Shown: positions 1 to 5,958, counted from the stretch's first letter. The stretch is DNA of 8,470 nt from Kouleothrix aurantiaca (GCA_001399705.1 LJCR01000065.1:1-8470), one strand, 5' to 3'. Notes: a model not told the origin generated them from the letters alone. A program made the numbers and translations.

Positions 1-532
1 CCAGATCGGGATCGTCCCCGCCGAGCTGTGCACCGGCCCCCGCCCCTTCCATAACTACCAGCACGCCAAGCACGGTGGTCTTTTGCTTCTGGCCACCCAA
101 CACATACTCGCTCATACCCATCAGATTGTGTGCGACTTTGGCCGCGTTCTCTTCGCTCCAGACTTCCACCGGGAGACCGGTGACGACGTAGAGTTGCATA
201 TGCTGGCCGGGCCACGCCTGACCGCACATAGTCAGGAACAGGCGCTTGGTGTGGCCGCTCCAATAGCGACCCACGTCCCCACGCCCGCTCGTGGCATCTT
301 GGCTCTGCCGGATGGCCAGATCCCCGACGAACAGTTCGACGCCTTCGTAGACGAGCACCAGGTCAGCCGCTACCCCGGCTGCCTCGCTCCGTCCCCCAGC
401 TGCGAGGCGATTCAGCTCTGCCGCCGCCCCGGATCCAAGGTACGACGGCAGTCGTTTCAGACTCCGCTGGCGCGCGCCCCACGCCAGCATGGATTCCGCA
501 TTTCCCAGATCTGCTCCCACTTTGATCGGCAT
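1..532 (-). CDS. ParM/StbA-like actin family partition protein, N-terminal part (runs off left edge)
   Basis: This reading frame is open from an ATG at 532 to the window edge and gives 177 residues without a stop. Residues 5-14 (VGADLGNAES) match the phosphate-1 loop of actin-like ATPases (DLGNG type). Residues 116-122 (VVTGLPV) match the conserved segment seen in ParM/StbA and related plasmid actin-like proteins. Between them, a segment near residues 65-75 (ELFVGDLAIRQ) fits the 'hhVG.lA.r.s' strand of this family's N-terminal domain. Proteins of this family form filaments that push plasmid copies apart using ATP. The start is supported by GGGAG seven bases upstream. Full-length relatives are about 300-400 residues, so roughly half is visible. 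A promoter with repeated operator boxes lies directly upstream, as in ParM-type partition loci; a ParR-like partner would be expected beyond the left edge. The family call is fairly firm; the role in segregation is inference. Confidence 0.8.
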   Translation of the reverse strand, partial: MPIKVGADLGNAESMLAWGARQRSLKRLPSYLGSGAAAELNRLAAGGRSEAAGVAADLVLVYEGVELFVGDLAIRQSQDATSGRGDVGRYWSGHTKRLFLTMCGQAWPGQHMQLYVVTGLPVEVWSEENAAKVAHNLMGMSEYVLGGQKQKTTVLGVLVVMEGAGAGAQLGGDDPDL

Positions 533-553
533 GGTTGACTCCCTTCATGCTTT

Positions 554-607
554 GTACCGGAATGTACCGATGTCGCGCTTGGAGTATAGCACGGTACGTA
601 CCGGTAC
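554..607. repeat. phased GTACCG / CGGTAC operator boxes around the promoter
   Basis: GTACCG occurs at 554-559 and 564-569, ten bases apart. Its reverse complement CGGTAC occurs at 592-597 and 602-607, also ten bases apart. The pairs are mirror images about position 580.5, close to the expected transcription start. A fifth box, GTACCG at 598-603, overlaps the last one. Spacing of one helical turn places the boxes on one face of the DNA. This suits a cooperatively binding repressor such as a ParR-type protein that uses the same site as centromere and operator. The repeat geometry is seen directly; the binding protein is inferred. Confidence 0.7.
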
Positions 608-612
608 GTCAA
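583..612 (-). promoter_or_regulatory. sigma70 promoter of the actin-like gene
   Basis: Read on the minus strand, -35 TTGACG (612-607) and -10 TATACT (588-583) are separated by 18 bases. Transcription would start near 576 and give a leader of about 43 bases before the ATG at 532. Two CGGTAC boxes sit inside the promoter spacer and -35 edge, so a bound protein would block RNA polymerase. Confidence 0.75.
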
Positions 613-615
613 GAG

Positions 616-718
616 CCAGTTCCATCTGGTTCCCGAAGGCGGTTCCCAGAACTGGTTCTGCCAATGGAACCAGTTCTCTGGCGGCTTTGGGTCCATATTG
701 GCAGGGGCAGAACTGGTT
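616..718. repeat. cluster of AACTGGTT / AACCAGTT half-sites, with a perfect inverted repeat
   Basis: The clearest element is AGAACTGGTTC (648-658) with its exact reverse complement GAACCAGTTCT (667-677), separated by 8 bases. Related half-sites lie at 616-623 (CCAGTTCC), 626-633 (CTGGTTCC) and 709-718 (AGAACTGGTT). GGTTCCC is also repeated at 628-634 and 641-647. The cluster fills the gap between the promoter of the actin-like gene and the hairpin at 729-761. It contains no plausible gene. Such iterated sites are common at partition centromeres and replication origins, but the function here is not shown. Confidence 0.6.
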
Positions 719-728
719 TGGAGTGGGA

Positions 729-761
729 ACGCCCCGCATGACCAACAGCCATGCGGGGCGT
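729..761 (-). terminator. hairpin, probable terminator of the minus-strand operon
   Basis: ACGCCCCGCATG (729-740) pairs perfectly with CATGCGGGGCGT (750-761) around a 9-base loop. It lies about 50 bases beyond the stop of the last operon gene at 810 and before the next promoter. No long T tract follows on either strand, so intrinsic termination would be weak. It could equally be an mRNA-stabilising hairpin or a protein site. Confidence 0.5.
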
Positions 762-809
762 CGTTTGGGAAGGGATGAGGCCCGTGAGGATGCCGAGGAG
801 GGTAGAGGA

Positions 810-1271
810 TTACGCGGCCAGTGCCCGTGACCGCGCCATGCCACTCGCTGTGCGAGCAGTATGGTTCAGCATATGTCGAATGGCGGCGCAGAGGGCCGCT
901 CCTTCCGACGCGAACCCTGCGGCGGAGCATCCGGTTGGCAGGGTATATTGGAAGCAGGCTTCTGGGCTGGGTGAAATCTGCACGCCCGCGTCTTCAAGCG
1001 CATCCATCACCTGGAAGTACGGCTGCAAGGCGCTTTGGGTCAGGCGCTCGTGATAGGCGGCCAGCCCGGCAATCAGGGCTGCCGAAATGGAGGCAAATCC
1101 ATCCATGCGGCTGTCCAGGTGGCACCCATCCTCGTCATGGAAGTGATAGCTGATGGAGCCTGTGCCTGGGAACGTCTCAGGAACATCAATGATCACGCCC
1201 AGCTCGGTCGCATAGGCCAGGAGGTGCCTAAGTGCTTCCGTTGCCGTTTCTTGTGCCTGATTGTCGATCAT
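810..1271 (-). CDS. hypothetical protein with two internal repeats
   Basis: A 153-residue protein that I do not recognise. I place the start at the ATG at 1271 because GAGGA lies a few bases upstream; a longer frame begins at 1322 but would overlap the preceding gene and has no comparable site. The protein looks like two copies of a unit of about 60 residues. Unit 1 (about 11-74) has a helix, then LGVIID, a strand SISYHF, GC at 49-50 and GFAS at 58-61, then an Ala-rich helix. Unit 2 (about 81-138) repeats this with AGVQIS, CFQYTL, GC at 114-115, GFAS at 119-122 and an Ala-rich helix. There is no signal peptide or membrane segment. It is the last gene of the operon, 31 bases after the 70-residue gene. 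Confidence 0.65.
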   Translation of the reverse strand: MIDNQAQETATEALRHLLAYATELGVIIDVPETFPGTGSISYHFHDEDGCHLDSRMDGFASISAALIAGLAAYHERLTQSALQPYFQVMDALEDAGVQISPSPEACFQYTLPTGCSAAGFASEGAALCAAIRHMLNHTARTASGMARSRALAA

Positions 1272-1302
1272 GTGTTCCTCTTCATTCAGCGACTCACCCC
1301 AT

Positions 1303-1515
1303 CTAACGTTGTGGGCTGGCATTTTCTTTCACCCCAAATCGCGTGATAAGTGACGTTTGCACCGCGCGCGGGAGAAAGGCCCACGGCACGCCGGCCGCAT
1401 CGATCGTGACGCCAATCCTTGCGAGCAGGACGCGCTGTTCCTGCTCGGTCGCAACTTGGTCCCACCACTGGGGCAAGGTCAATTGGGGCGGGGTCATTGG
1501 AACAGGTACACTCAT
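1303..1515 (-). CDS. small hypothetical protein translationally coupled to the FtsK-like gene
   Basis: A 70-residue protein whose ATG (1515-1513) overlaps the TGA stop (1514-1512) of the preceding gene in the pattern ATGA, so its translation is probably coupled to that gene. This overlap is the main reason to accept so short a frame. The sequence starts with a Pro-rich segment, then LPQWWDQ at about 14-20, a charged helix with LLARIGV and a C-terminal FLPRAVQTSLITRFG segment that looks helical. It has no membrane segment and no motif I recognise. A small partner or regulator of the ATPase is plausible from position only. Confidence 0.6.
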   Translation of the reverse strand: MSVPVPMTPPQLTLPQWWDQVATEQEQRVLLARIGVTIDAAGVPWAFLPRAVQTSLITRFGVKENASPQR

Positions 1516-3014
1516 GCTGCTTCCTCCACACCAAGTAACAGTGCTTTTTGTCGTCCGAGCGCATCCCGAATAATGGCTTGCCCGCGCTGGCGCTGGATGG
1601 GCTTCATACGCTCCAGCATTTCATTCCCGGTGAGCCCCTGGTTTGACCAGCCGCGAATCACCGAGAACTGATCGTCGAGTGGCATATCCGCAAAGTTCTG
1701 AGCTGGCATCATCGGAGCTGGAGCTGGTGGTGCGGCACTGCTTGGGGCATCATCCTCGCCGAGCTGCTGCGTCAGCTCGTGCACCACCGTGGTGACATAG
1801 CGCGGGCTGCCCGGACCCAGGGCACGAAACGCAGCAACGCGCTCATCATCGTCAAGGTAGCTGGTCCGGCCGGTGATGACGCTCCCTTTCTCAATCAGGG
1901 TAAACATCCCCCGCTCGATCAGCTCGTTGGGTGCCAGCGCGCCCGCCTTTCGGATTTCAGCGGCGTTCAGCCCGGTATTCGGTTCTGCCAGCCGGTCGAC
2001 CGGCTGATACCCAGCCAGTTTCATGGAGCAGTTATCCCGCCAATTGGTTTGCATCCCGCTCACGTTTTGGGTGAACAGCCAGGCGCGCATGCCACATTTG
2101 CGCATAGCCTTCAGCTCGACATCGATCCAATCTTCGAACCGTCCTGCTTTGGCAGTCATCCCCTTCGCTAACACCGTCAGCTCGTTGACCACGAAAAGCA
2201 GCATGGGTGGGCGGGCGTGATCCGGCAGACGCTCCCACTTGGTCACGCCGTACTGGTCGAGCAGGGCCTCGCGCCGGCGCCGTTCCAGTCGCCACGCACG
2301 CATACCCAGGGCGACATCGGCTTCGATCAGCAACGGCTCAATCCAGTTGTGTGGCAAGCCGCGGGTCAGGGCTCCATCGGCGCGCGTGCCATCAAACACG
2401 CAGACGCGCAGTTGGTTTGGCGTGGCGCGCTGCAAGAGTGGAATCAGCATGTGATCAATGAGCACGTTCTTGCCGTGCTCCGGCTCGCCGGTGCCGAGCA
2501 GGAAATTGACCTTGGTCGGACCATCCGCCAGGCTTGCGTACACCAGCGCCCGATCGCCGCCCGCTTTCGGCTTGACCCACATCACCCCAAAGGCATAGGG
2601 ATCGTCTGTGGCTGCGTCTAAGGCCTGGCGAACGGCGTAAATCCCTGCGGGTGGGGAGCGATCCACCACCCAAGCGTCCTGCGGCGTGGCTGGCGCTGGT
2701 GTGGCGAGATCCTGGAGCGGCTCAGCCAGCAGCGGCCGGGTGATCTGCGCAACAGGCACCTGCGGCGGCAGTTCCACTGGGTGTGCCAGCTGCGCGGCTG
2801 CTGGCTGAGCCGCTGCCGGTGGAGGCTCGGCATCATCGTCCGCGTCTTCGAGCCACGGAACGAAGGTGGATGCTTTGGCCGGAGCCTGTGGGCGTGGACC
2901 CAGACATGCGAGCGCGGCCTCCGCATGTTTGCGCCGGCCGCGCTCCTTCAGCCACAGATAGGTCGGGATCGAGAGGATGACGGCAATGGGCACGAGGATT
3001 GAAAGCACATCCAT
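1512..3014 (-). CDS. membrane-anchored FtsK/SpoIIIE-like ATPase with altered Walker motifs
   Basis: This 500-residue protein has one N-terminal membrane helix (about 4-22) followed by a basic KERGRRK stretch, then an Ala/Pro/Gln-rich linker (about 61-113). A P-loop domain (about 140-400) follows, then a short C-terminal helical domain (about 450-495). The order FLLG-(P-loop), MLLFVVNEL (271-279) and AWLFTQN (311-317) matches FtsK/HerA-type DNA translocases and conjugation coupling ATPases. The Walker A is GEPEHGKN (176-183), with Asn183 where Ser or Thr is expected. The Walker B reads VVNE (275-278), with Asn277 in place of Asp. Glu278 and Gln316 are kept. I prefer the ATG at 3014 over one at 3032 because AAAGGAA (3021-3027) lies six bases upstream. 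The gene follows the polytopic membrane protein by 93 bases. It is likely a DNA pump, coupling protein or an inactive relative; the family is fairly sure, the activity is not. Confidence 0.8.
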   Translation of the reverse strand: MDVLSILVPIAVILSIPTYLWLKERGRRKHAEAALACLGPRPQAPAKASTFVPWLEDADDDAEPPPAAAQPAAAQLAHPVELPPQVPVAQITRPLLAEPLQDLATPAPATPQDAWVVDRSPPAGIYAVRQALDAATDDPYAFGVMWVKPKAGGDRALVYASLADGPTKVNFLLGTGEPEHGKNVLIDHMLIPLLQRATPNQLRVCVFDGTRADGALTRGLPHNWIEPLLIEADVALGMRAWRLERRRREALLDQYGVTKWERLPDHARPPMLLFVVNELTVLAKGMTAKAGRFEDWIDVELKAMRKCGMRAWLFTQNVSGMQTNWRDNCSMKLAGYQPVDRLAEPNTGLNAAEIRKAGALAPNELIERGMFTLIEKGSVITGRTSYLDDDERVAAFRALGPGSPRYVTTVVHELTQQLGEDDAPSSAAPPAPAPMMPAQNFADMPLDDQFSVIRGWSNQGLTGNEMLERMKPIQRQRGQAIIRDALGRQKALLLGVEEAA

Positions 3015-3066
3015 ACACGGTTCCTTTCGCATGGGACGAAAACATAATCCTGTCCCACTGAAGATC

Positions 3067-3097
3067 GGCGTGCATGTGGCTATCTCACACGTGCGCC
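3067..3097 (-). other. imperfect stem-loop between the membrane-protein and FtsK-like genes
   Basis: On the minus strand, GGCG/CGCC pairs at the base, then a two-by-two internal loop, then six more pairs including one G-T, closing a loop of about seven bases. It lies in the 93-base gap and lacks a T tract. It might adjust expression between the two genes by processing or attenuation. I see no good promoter in this gap. Confidence 0.3.
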
Positions 3098-3107
3098 AGT
3101 CGCGAGC

Positions 3108-4163
3108 TTAGAAGGGGCGATGGTTCCACACAATCTTGAAATCACGCCAGACATACCGGAACGCCCGCTCGGTGCCGAGGGCAATGATTCCCACGATGAC
3201 GATGATCACGGTGGCGCGTGTGGTCCACGGTGGGAACGCCGGCAGGAGGGCTTCTGGCGTTCCACTGGATCGGAAGCGGACCCACAGCACCGTGATTGGT
3301 TGAATCCATTGGATGATCGAGGCGGGAAGACGCTCAATAGCATCACCGCCGACAATCCAGTTCCAGCGCAGCCGATACGCTACGGTGAGCAGTCCTTGCG
3401 TGCTCGTCAGCACATCCGCCGTAATCGCGGTGATCAGCGGGATAATCCGCCACGTAAAGAGCGCCGCCCCCCAATACAGCAGCTCGGTTTTCGAGATCGT
3501 GAGATGTACGATGAGCCCGAGCAGCCACCCAACCCGCGTGGCGGTCCACGGGGTTCCGATCAGCCACCACAGGAACCCAGCGGCGAGCAGGATGCGGATG
3601 GTTAAATCGGGAATGCTTCGTTGGGTGTAGCGCCAGTAATACACACCAAGCAGACCGCCAAGGAGCGCGCTGGGAAGGAGTGGCAGAAGCGGATGGATCG
3701 TACTCAACCCTGCCCAGGTCCATGTTGCTGGAATAGTATTCGTGACGGCGGTGATCACCGCCACAATCGTTCCAAGGCCGTTGAGGCACCATACGAGCCC
3801 AACCAGGAAGGTCCAGCCGCCAGCGGCGAAGAAACTATCCCACCACCCTGGCTGGGCTTTGCGCTGGCGCTTTTTGGATGCAGCTTGCGGCTGAGCCGCT
3901 GGCTGCGCGGCGGCGCCTTGCGCGACGGCTGGCTGCGCGGCGGCTGGCTGAGCCGCTGGCTGCGCGTTCGCGTTGGCATTCAGCAGGAACGCTTGCAGGC
4001 TTGCGGCGGTATGCCCATGTTGCAGGGCATCCCAGATCTGACGGATGGTGTAGTAGGCGCGAAGTCCATTCAGCAGGGCGCCGGTCACCCCGGCACGTTC
4101 AATTTGGCGTGCCATCTCTTTTTCGGAGGGCACGCCGGCAGGCTGGGCAACAGCAACAGGCAT
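3108..4163 (-). CDS. polytopic membrane protein with Ala/Gln/Pro-rich linker
   Basis: A 351-residue protein of unknown function. Residues 1-60 look helical and soluble, residues 61-95 are an Ala/Gln/Pro repeat, and SKKRQRK (96-102) is a basic patch that should keep this end in the cytoplasm. About six membrane segments follow, near 116-140, 157-176, 188-205, 210-224, 228-252 and 326-342. A longer loop at 253-325 separates the last helix, and the tail is basic and aromatic. The start at 4163 has GGGAG seven to eight bases upstream. It sits directly before the FtsK-like ATPase, and both carry a similar Ala/Gln/Pro linker, so they may act together at the inner membrane. A VirB6-like or other channel role is possible, but nothing in the sequence proves it. 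Confidence 0.75.
   Translation of the reverse strand: MPVAVAQPAGVPSEKEMARQIERAGVTGALLNGLRAYYTIRQIWDALQHGHTAASLQAFLLNANANAQPAAQPAAAQPAVAQGAAAQPAAQPQAASKKRQRKAQPGWWDSFFAAGGWTFLVGLVWCLNGLGTIVAVITAVTNTIPATWTWAGLSTIHPLLPLLPSALLGGLLGVYYWRYTQRSIPDLTIRILLAAGFLWWLIGTPWTATRVGWLLGLIVHLTISKTELLYWGAALFTWRIIPLITAITADVLTSTQGLLTVAYRLRWNWIVGGDAIERLPASIIQWIQPITVLWVRFRSSGTPEALLPAFPPWTTRATVIIVIVGIIALGTERAFRYVWRDFKIVWNHRPF
3879..3968 (-). repeat. imperfect coding repeats for the AQP-rich linker
   Basis: These 90 bases encode residues 66-95 of the membrane protein, a run of variations on AQPAA. At DNA level, blocks such as CTGGCTGAGCCGCTGG and GGCTGCGCGGCGGC recur (plus-strand reading). A 27-base stretch here (3933-3959) matches 2790-2816 in the FtsK-like gene at 25 positions. 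Such repeats can expand, shrink or recombine. Confidence 0.6.
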
Positions 4164-4178
4164 GGCTTGACTCCCTTC

Positions 4179-4613
4179 TCAGACAGCACGCTTCCGTTTA
4201 GTGCGAACGATGCCGCTACCCCGGCGTCGCTCATGGAAGACATACTGCCGACCATAGAAATACAAGAACAGTTTCTTTCGCAATGGATAATCCTTAAAGA
4301 CCCTCCCTTTCACTTCGACGATGTGCCAAATGCGCCCATCATACTGCTGGGCCATCGCAGGATCCGCATACCGATACATGAAATCAGGCGTATACCCAAT
4401 GCCCTGATGTTTCGTCCCATCCAAGTCGACAAAGCCTGGAATGAGGACAAAGGTTGGCACCTCGCCGCGTGCATCGATGCGTAGATCGGTGATGGTCCCG
4501 CGTTCCTCCAGTTCCCGCAACCGCAGATATTCCTTGCCTTCCTCTCCGCTGGGAAACGTGATGTTGAAGAGTGTGGTGATCTTGGCGTTCGTTTGCTTCT
4601 GGCCGCGCGTCAT
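4179..4613 (-). CDS. DUF1064-type protein, PD-(D/E)xK nuclease-like
   Basis: This 144-residue protein follows the DUF1064 plan known from phages and plasmids. SGEEGKEYLRLRELEERG (about 22-39) holds the first acidic residues and is followed by an 'I.DLRI' strand. YTPDF (74-78) supplies Asp77, and HIVEVKG (97-103) supplies the ExK pair Glu100 and Lys102. LRKKLFLYFYG (111-121) is the usual helix after the active site. Together these fit a PD-(D/E)xK nuclease fold; family members are thought to cleave DNA, perhaps branched DNA, but this is not well established. The start is the ATG at 4613, which overlaps the upstream stop as ATGA; longer frames would run through the HTH gene. It ends 15 bases before the membrane-protein gene, in the same operon. 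Confidence 0.75.
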   Translation of the reverse strand: MTRGQKQTNAKITTLFNITFPSGEEGKEYLRLRELEERGTITDLRIDARGEVPTFVLIPGFVDLDGTKHQGIGYTPDFMYRYADPAMAQQYDGRIWHIVEVKGRVFKDYPLRKKLFLYFYGRQYVFHERRRGSGIVRTKRKRAV

Positions 4614-5137
4614 AGTCGCACCCCTGCGGCCACGGGAGTGCGCCGCCAATGTGGTTGGTCCGGTGGCGGATCGGGCTTGGCCCAGTGAAACAACGAACCA
4701 ATCGCGAATGGATGCTTGCGTTGGTGCAGGGCCTGGGCAATACGGGCAAGGGTATCCGTATAGGCAGCCTGGGCGCTCCCATTCCATACTCCATCGCGAC
4801 TACGCTGTTCCAACTGGGCGAGGTAGCCAAACTGAATGCGCTCCATCCCCCGCAGTTCTGCCTGCGCTTGGATTTGCCACACCAGTTCTGGGCCGTCTGG
4901 GCCTTCCTCCCAACGAAACCAATCCCCTGGCGCGTGCAATGGCCCATCGCCCGAGGAGGCAATGAGCAAGCGGGCATACGCGGTGACATACAGGAAGGTA
5001 CGCTGCGCATTCCACCAATTATAGGCATTCTGTCGCGACATCCCCGTGACTCGGGCGAGTTCGGGCGGACTCGTCACCCCGATTTTTTTGATATCCAATA
5101 CCAAAACCCGCGTCGGTCGTTGATCTCGTATTGGCAT
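4610..5137 (-). CDS. helix-turn-helix protein, first gene of the operon
   Basis: A 175-residue protein with an N-terminal HTH at about 23-45 (SPPELARVTGMSRQNAYNWW), which resembles Cro/CI-type helices where a conserved turn precedes the recognition helix. The remaining 100 or so residues are Trp- and Gln-rich, unlike any domain I know. I choose the ATG at 5137, which has GCGGGAG six bases upstream; a GTG at 5167 lies almost at the expected transcription start and would be leaderless. It is the first gene behind the promoter at 5170-5198 and overlaps the next gene by four bases. It could repress its own promoter or the divergent one, though no site can be assigned to it. Confidence 0.7.
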   Translation of the reverse strand: MPIRDQRPTRVLVLDIKKIGVTSPPELARVTGMSRQNAYNWWNAQRTFLYVTAYARLLIASSGDGPLHAPGDWFRWEEGPDGPELVWQIQAQAELRGMERIQFGYLAQLEQRSRDGVWNGSAQAAYTDTLARIAQALHQRKHPFAIGSLFHWAKPDPPPDQPHWRRTPVAAGVRL

Positions 5138-5169
5138 AGCCAACTCCCGCTTCTGTGCTTCCTGCACTC

Positions 5170-5198
5170 AGTATAGGAGCACGCCCACAGAATGTCAA
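5170..5198 (-). promoter_or_regulatory. sigma70 promoter of the six-gene minus-strand operon
   Basis: On the minus strand, -35 TTGACA (5198-5193) and -10 TATACT (5175-5170) are 17 bases apart, close to ideal. It lies back to back with the plus-strand promoter at 5217-5246, with about 18 bases between the two -35 boxes, so one bound protein could affect both. Confidence 0.8.
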
Positions 5199-5216
5199 TA
5201 GGTTGCTGCGTACCTC

Positions 5217-5246
5217 TTGACATATCATGCCATATTGGGGTATAAT
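5217..5246 (+). promoter_or_regulatory. consensus sigma70 promoter of the sigma-like gene
   Basis: TTGACA (5217-5222) and TATAAT (5241-5246), both exact consensus, are 18 bases apart. Transcription would start near 5253, leaving a leader of about 58 bases that contains the hairpin at 5254-5285. A promoter this strong that is overlapped by a perfect palindrome is likely to be repressed most of the time. Confidence 0.85.
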
Positions 5247-5253
5247 CCCCAAT
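5234..5253. promoter_or_regulatory. operator O1, ATTGGGG-N6-CCCCAAT over the -10 box
   Basis: ATTGGGG (5234-5240) and CCCCAAT (5247-5253) are perfect inverted arms, and the six bases between them are exactly the -10 box TATAAT. The same palindrome occurs at 7141-7160 and, with one end base changed, at 7205-7224. A dimeric repressor bound here would cover the -10 region. Confidence 0.75.
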
Positions 5254-5285
5254 GAGCGGTGATATTAGATAGCATGTCACCGCTC
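5254..5285 (+). other. hairpin in the 5' leader of the sigma-like gene
   Basis: GAGCGGTGA (5254-5262) pairs perfectly with TCACCGCTC (5277-5285) around a 14-base loop. It begins almost at the predicted transcription start and ends 12 bases before the AAGGAG ribosome site (5298-5303). It could stabilise the mRNA 5' end, or be a second protein-binding dyad. Confidence 0.5.
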
Positions 5286-5310
5286 GGTGTGTGTAAAAAG
5301 GAGCATTTCG

Positions 5311-5958
5311 ATGACCGCAGCCTGTTCGAACACGGGGAAAACCCCCAAGCCCGCCGTTCGGTACAATCCCCAATCCCATGCATACGAGTGGCAATCCATT
5401 GGTGATCAGGGCAGTGTCGCCGATCGTGGGACCGCCTGGTACATGGCCATGTATGATTCGGTGGAACGGTTGGCGCGCATGATATTAGCTGGCATGAGCG
5501 CTGCGCAGCATGAGGCGGCGGTGATCCATTGCCTGAATGACCTGGAAACGCTGTGCCGGAAGTTGCCAGAGCATGCCAACGTCAATTATTTCCGGAACCG
5601 CATTGGATGGCGGTTGCGGGATATTCGGCGGCGCGCCGTTCGTGAAAATCGGTTGCTTCTTTCCATTGAGGAACATGCGGAAAAAAACTGCGAGCATATG
5701 CCTGTGCATGGGCTGATCACCAGTATTGATGATTCGATGCTGTGTGTGTTGGATGAGATTGCCGATACGCAACTTCGGCAAATTGCCGTGATGTTAGCGG
5801 CGGGGCAACAGCGACAAGAAATTGCTCAATTCTTTCAGGTCGCGCCAAGCACGATTACCCGCCGTGTGCAGGATTTACGCCAGATTTTGCAGGGGTATTA
5901 CGCCGGGCTTGGCATTGATGTGACTGCGCACCGGATGGCGCGTGTTTCCATTGCGTAG
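5311..5958 (+). CDS. sigma70-like / HTH regulatory protein
   Basis: A 215-residue protein that resembles a small sigma factor. Residues 92-113 (NYFRNRIGWRLRDIRRRAVREN) look like the region 2 helix of ECF-type sigmas, where an aromatic and basic helix contacts the -10 DNA. A short linker follows, then a region 4-like HTH at about 153-183 (LAAGQQRQEIAQFFQVAPST, then ITRRVQ). The ATG at 5311 is chosen because AAGGAG lies seven bases upstream; an in-frame GTG at 5287 lies within the leader just past the hairpin. The N-terminal 40 residues are unlike the family. The gene has its own strong, operator-covered promoter and is divergent from the HTH gene at 5137. It may redirect transcription to element genes; a plain DNA-binding regulator is the alternative. 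Confidence 0.65.
   Translation: MTAACSNTGKTPKPAVRYNPQSHAYEWQSIGDQGSVADRGTAWYMAMYDSVERLARMILAGMSAAQHEAAVIHCLNDLETLCRKLPEHANVNYFRNRIGWRLRDIRRRAVRENRLLLSIEEHAEKNCEHMPVHGLITSIDDSMLCVLDEIADTQLRQIAVMLAAGQQRQEIAQFFQVAPSTITRRVQDLRQILQGYYAGLGIDVTAHRMARVSIA

Noticed and set aside
83..538. Open frame of 151 codons on the plus strand
   Set aside because: It is antisense to the actin-like gene, which has recognisable ATP-binding motifs and an upstream ribosome site.
457..930. Open frame of 157 codons on the minus strand across the intergenic region
   Set aside because: It runs through the hairpin at 729-761, the repeat cluster, the promoter and the start of the actin-like gene, and its product is Pro/Trp-rich without a domain.
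810..1515. The two small genes as a toxin-antitoxin pair
   Set aside because: Neither protein shows a known toxin or antitoxin motif, they are the tail of a longer operon and no separate autoregulated promoter is seen.
3621..4484. Long open frame of 287 codons on the plus strand
   Set aside because: It lies antisense to the membrane-protein and DUF1064-type genes, has no ribosome site, no recognisable domain and a low-complexity composition that mirrors the AQP-coding strand.
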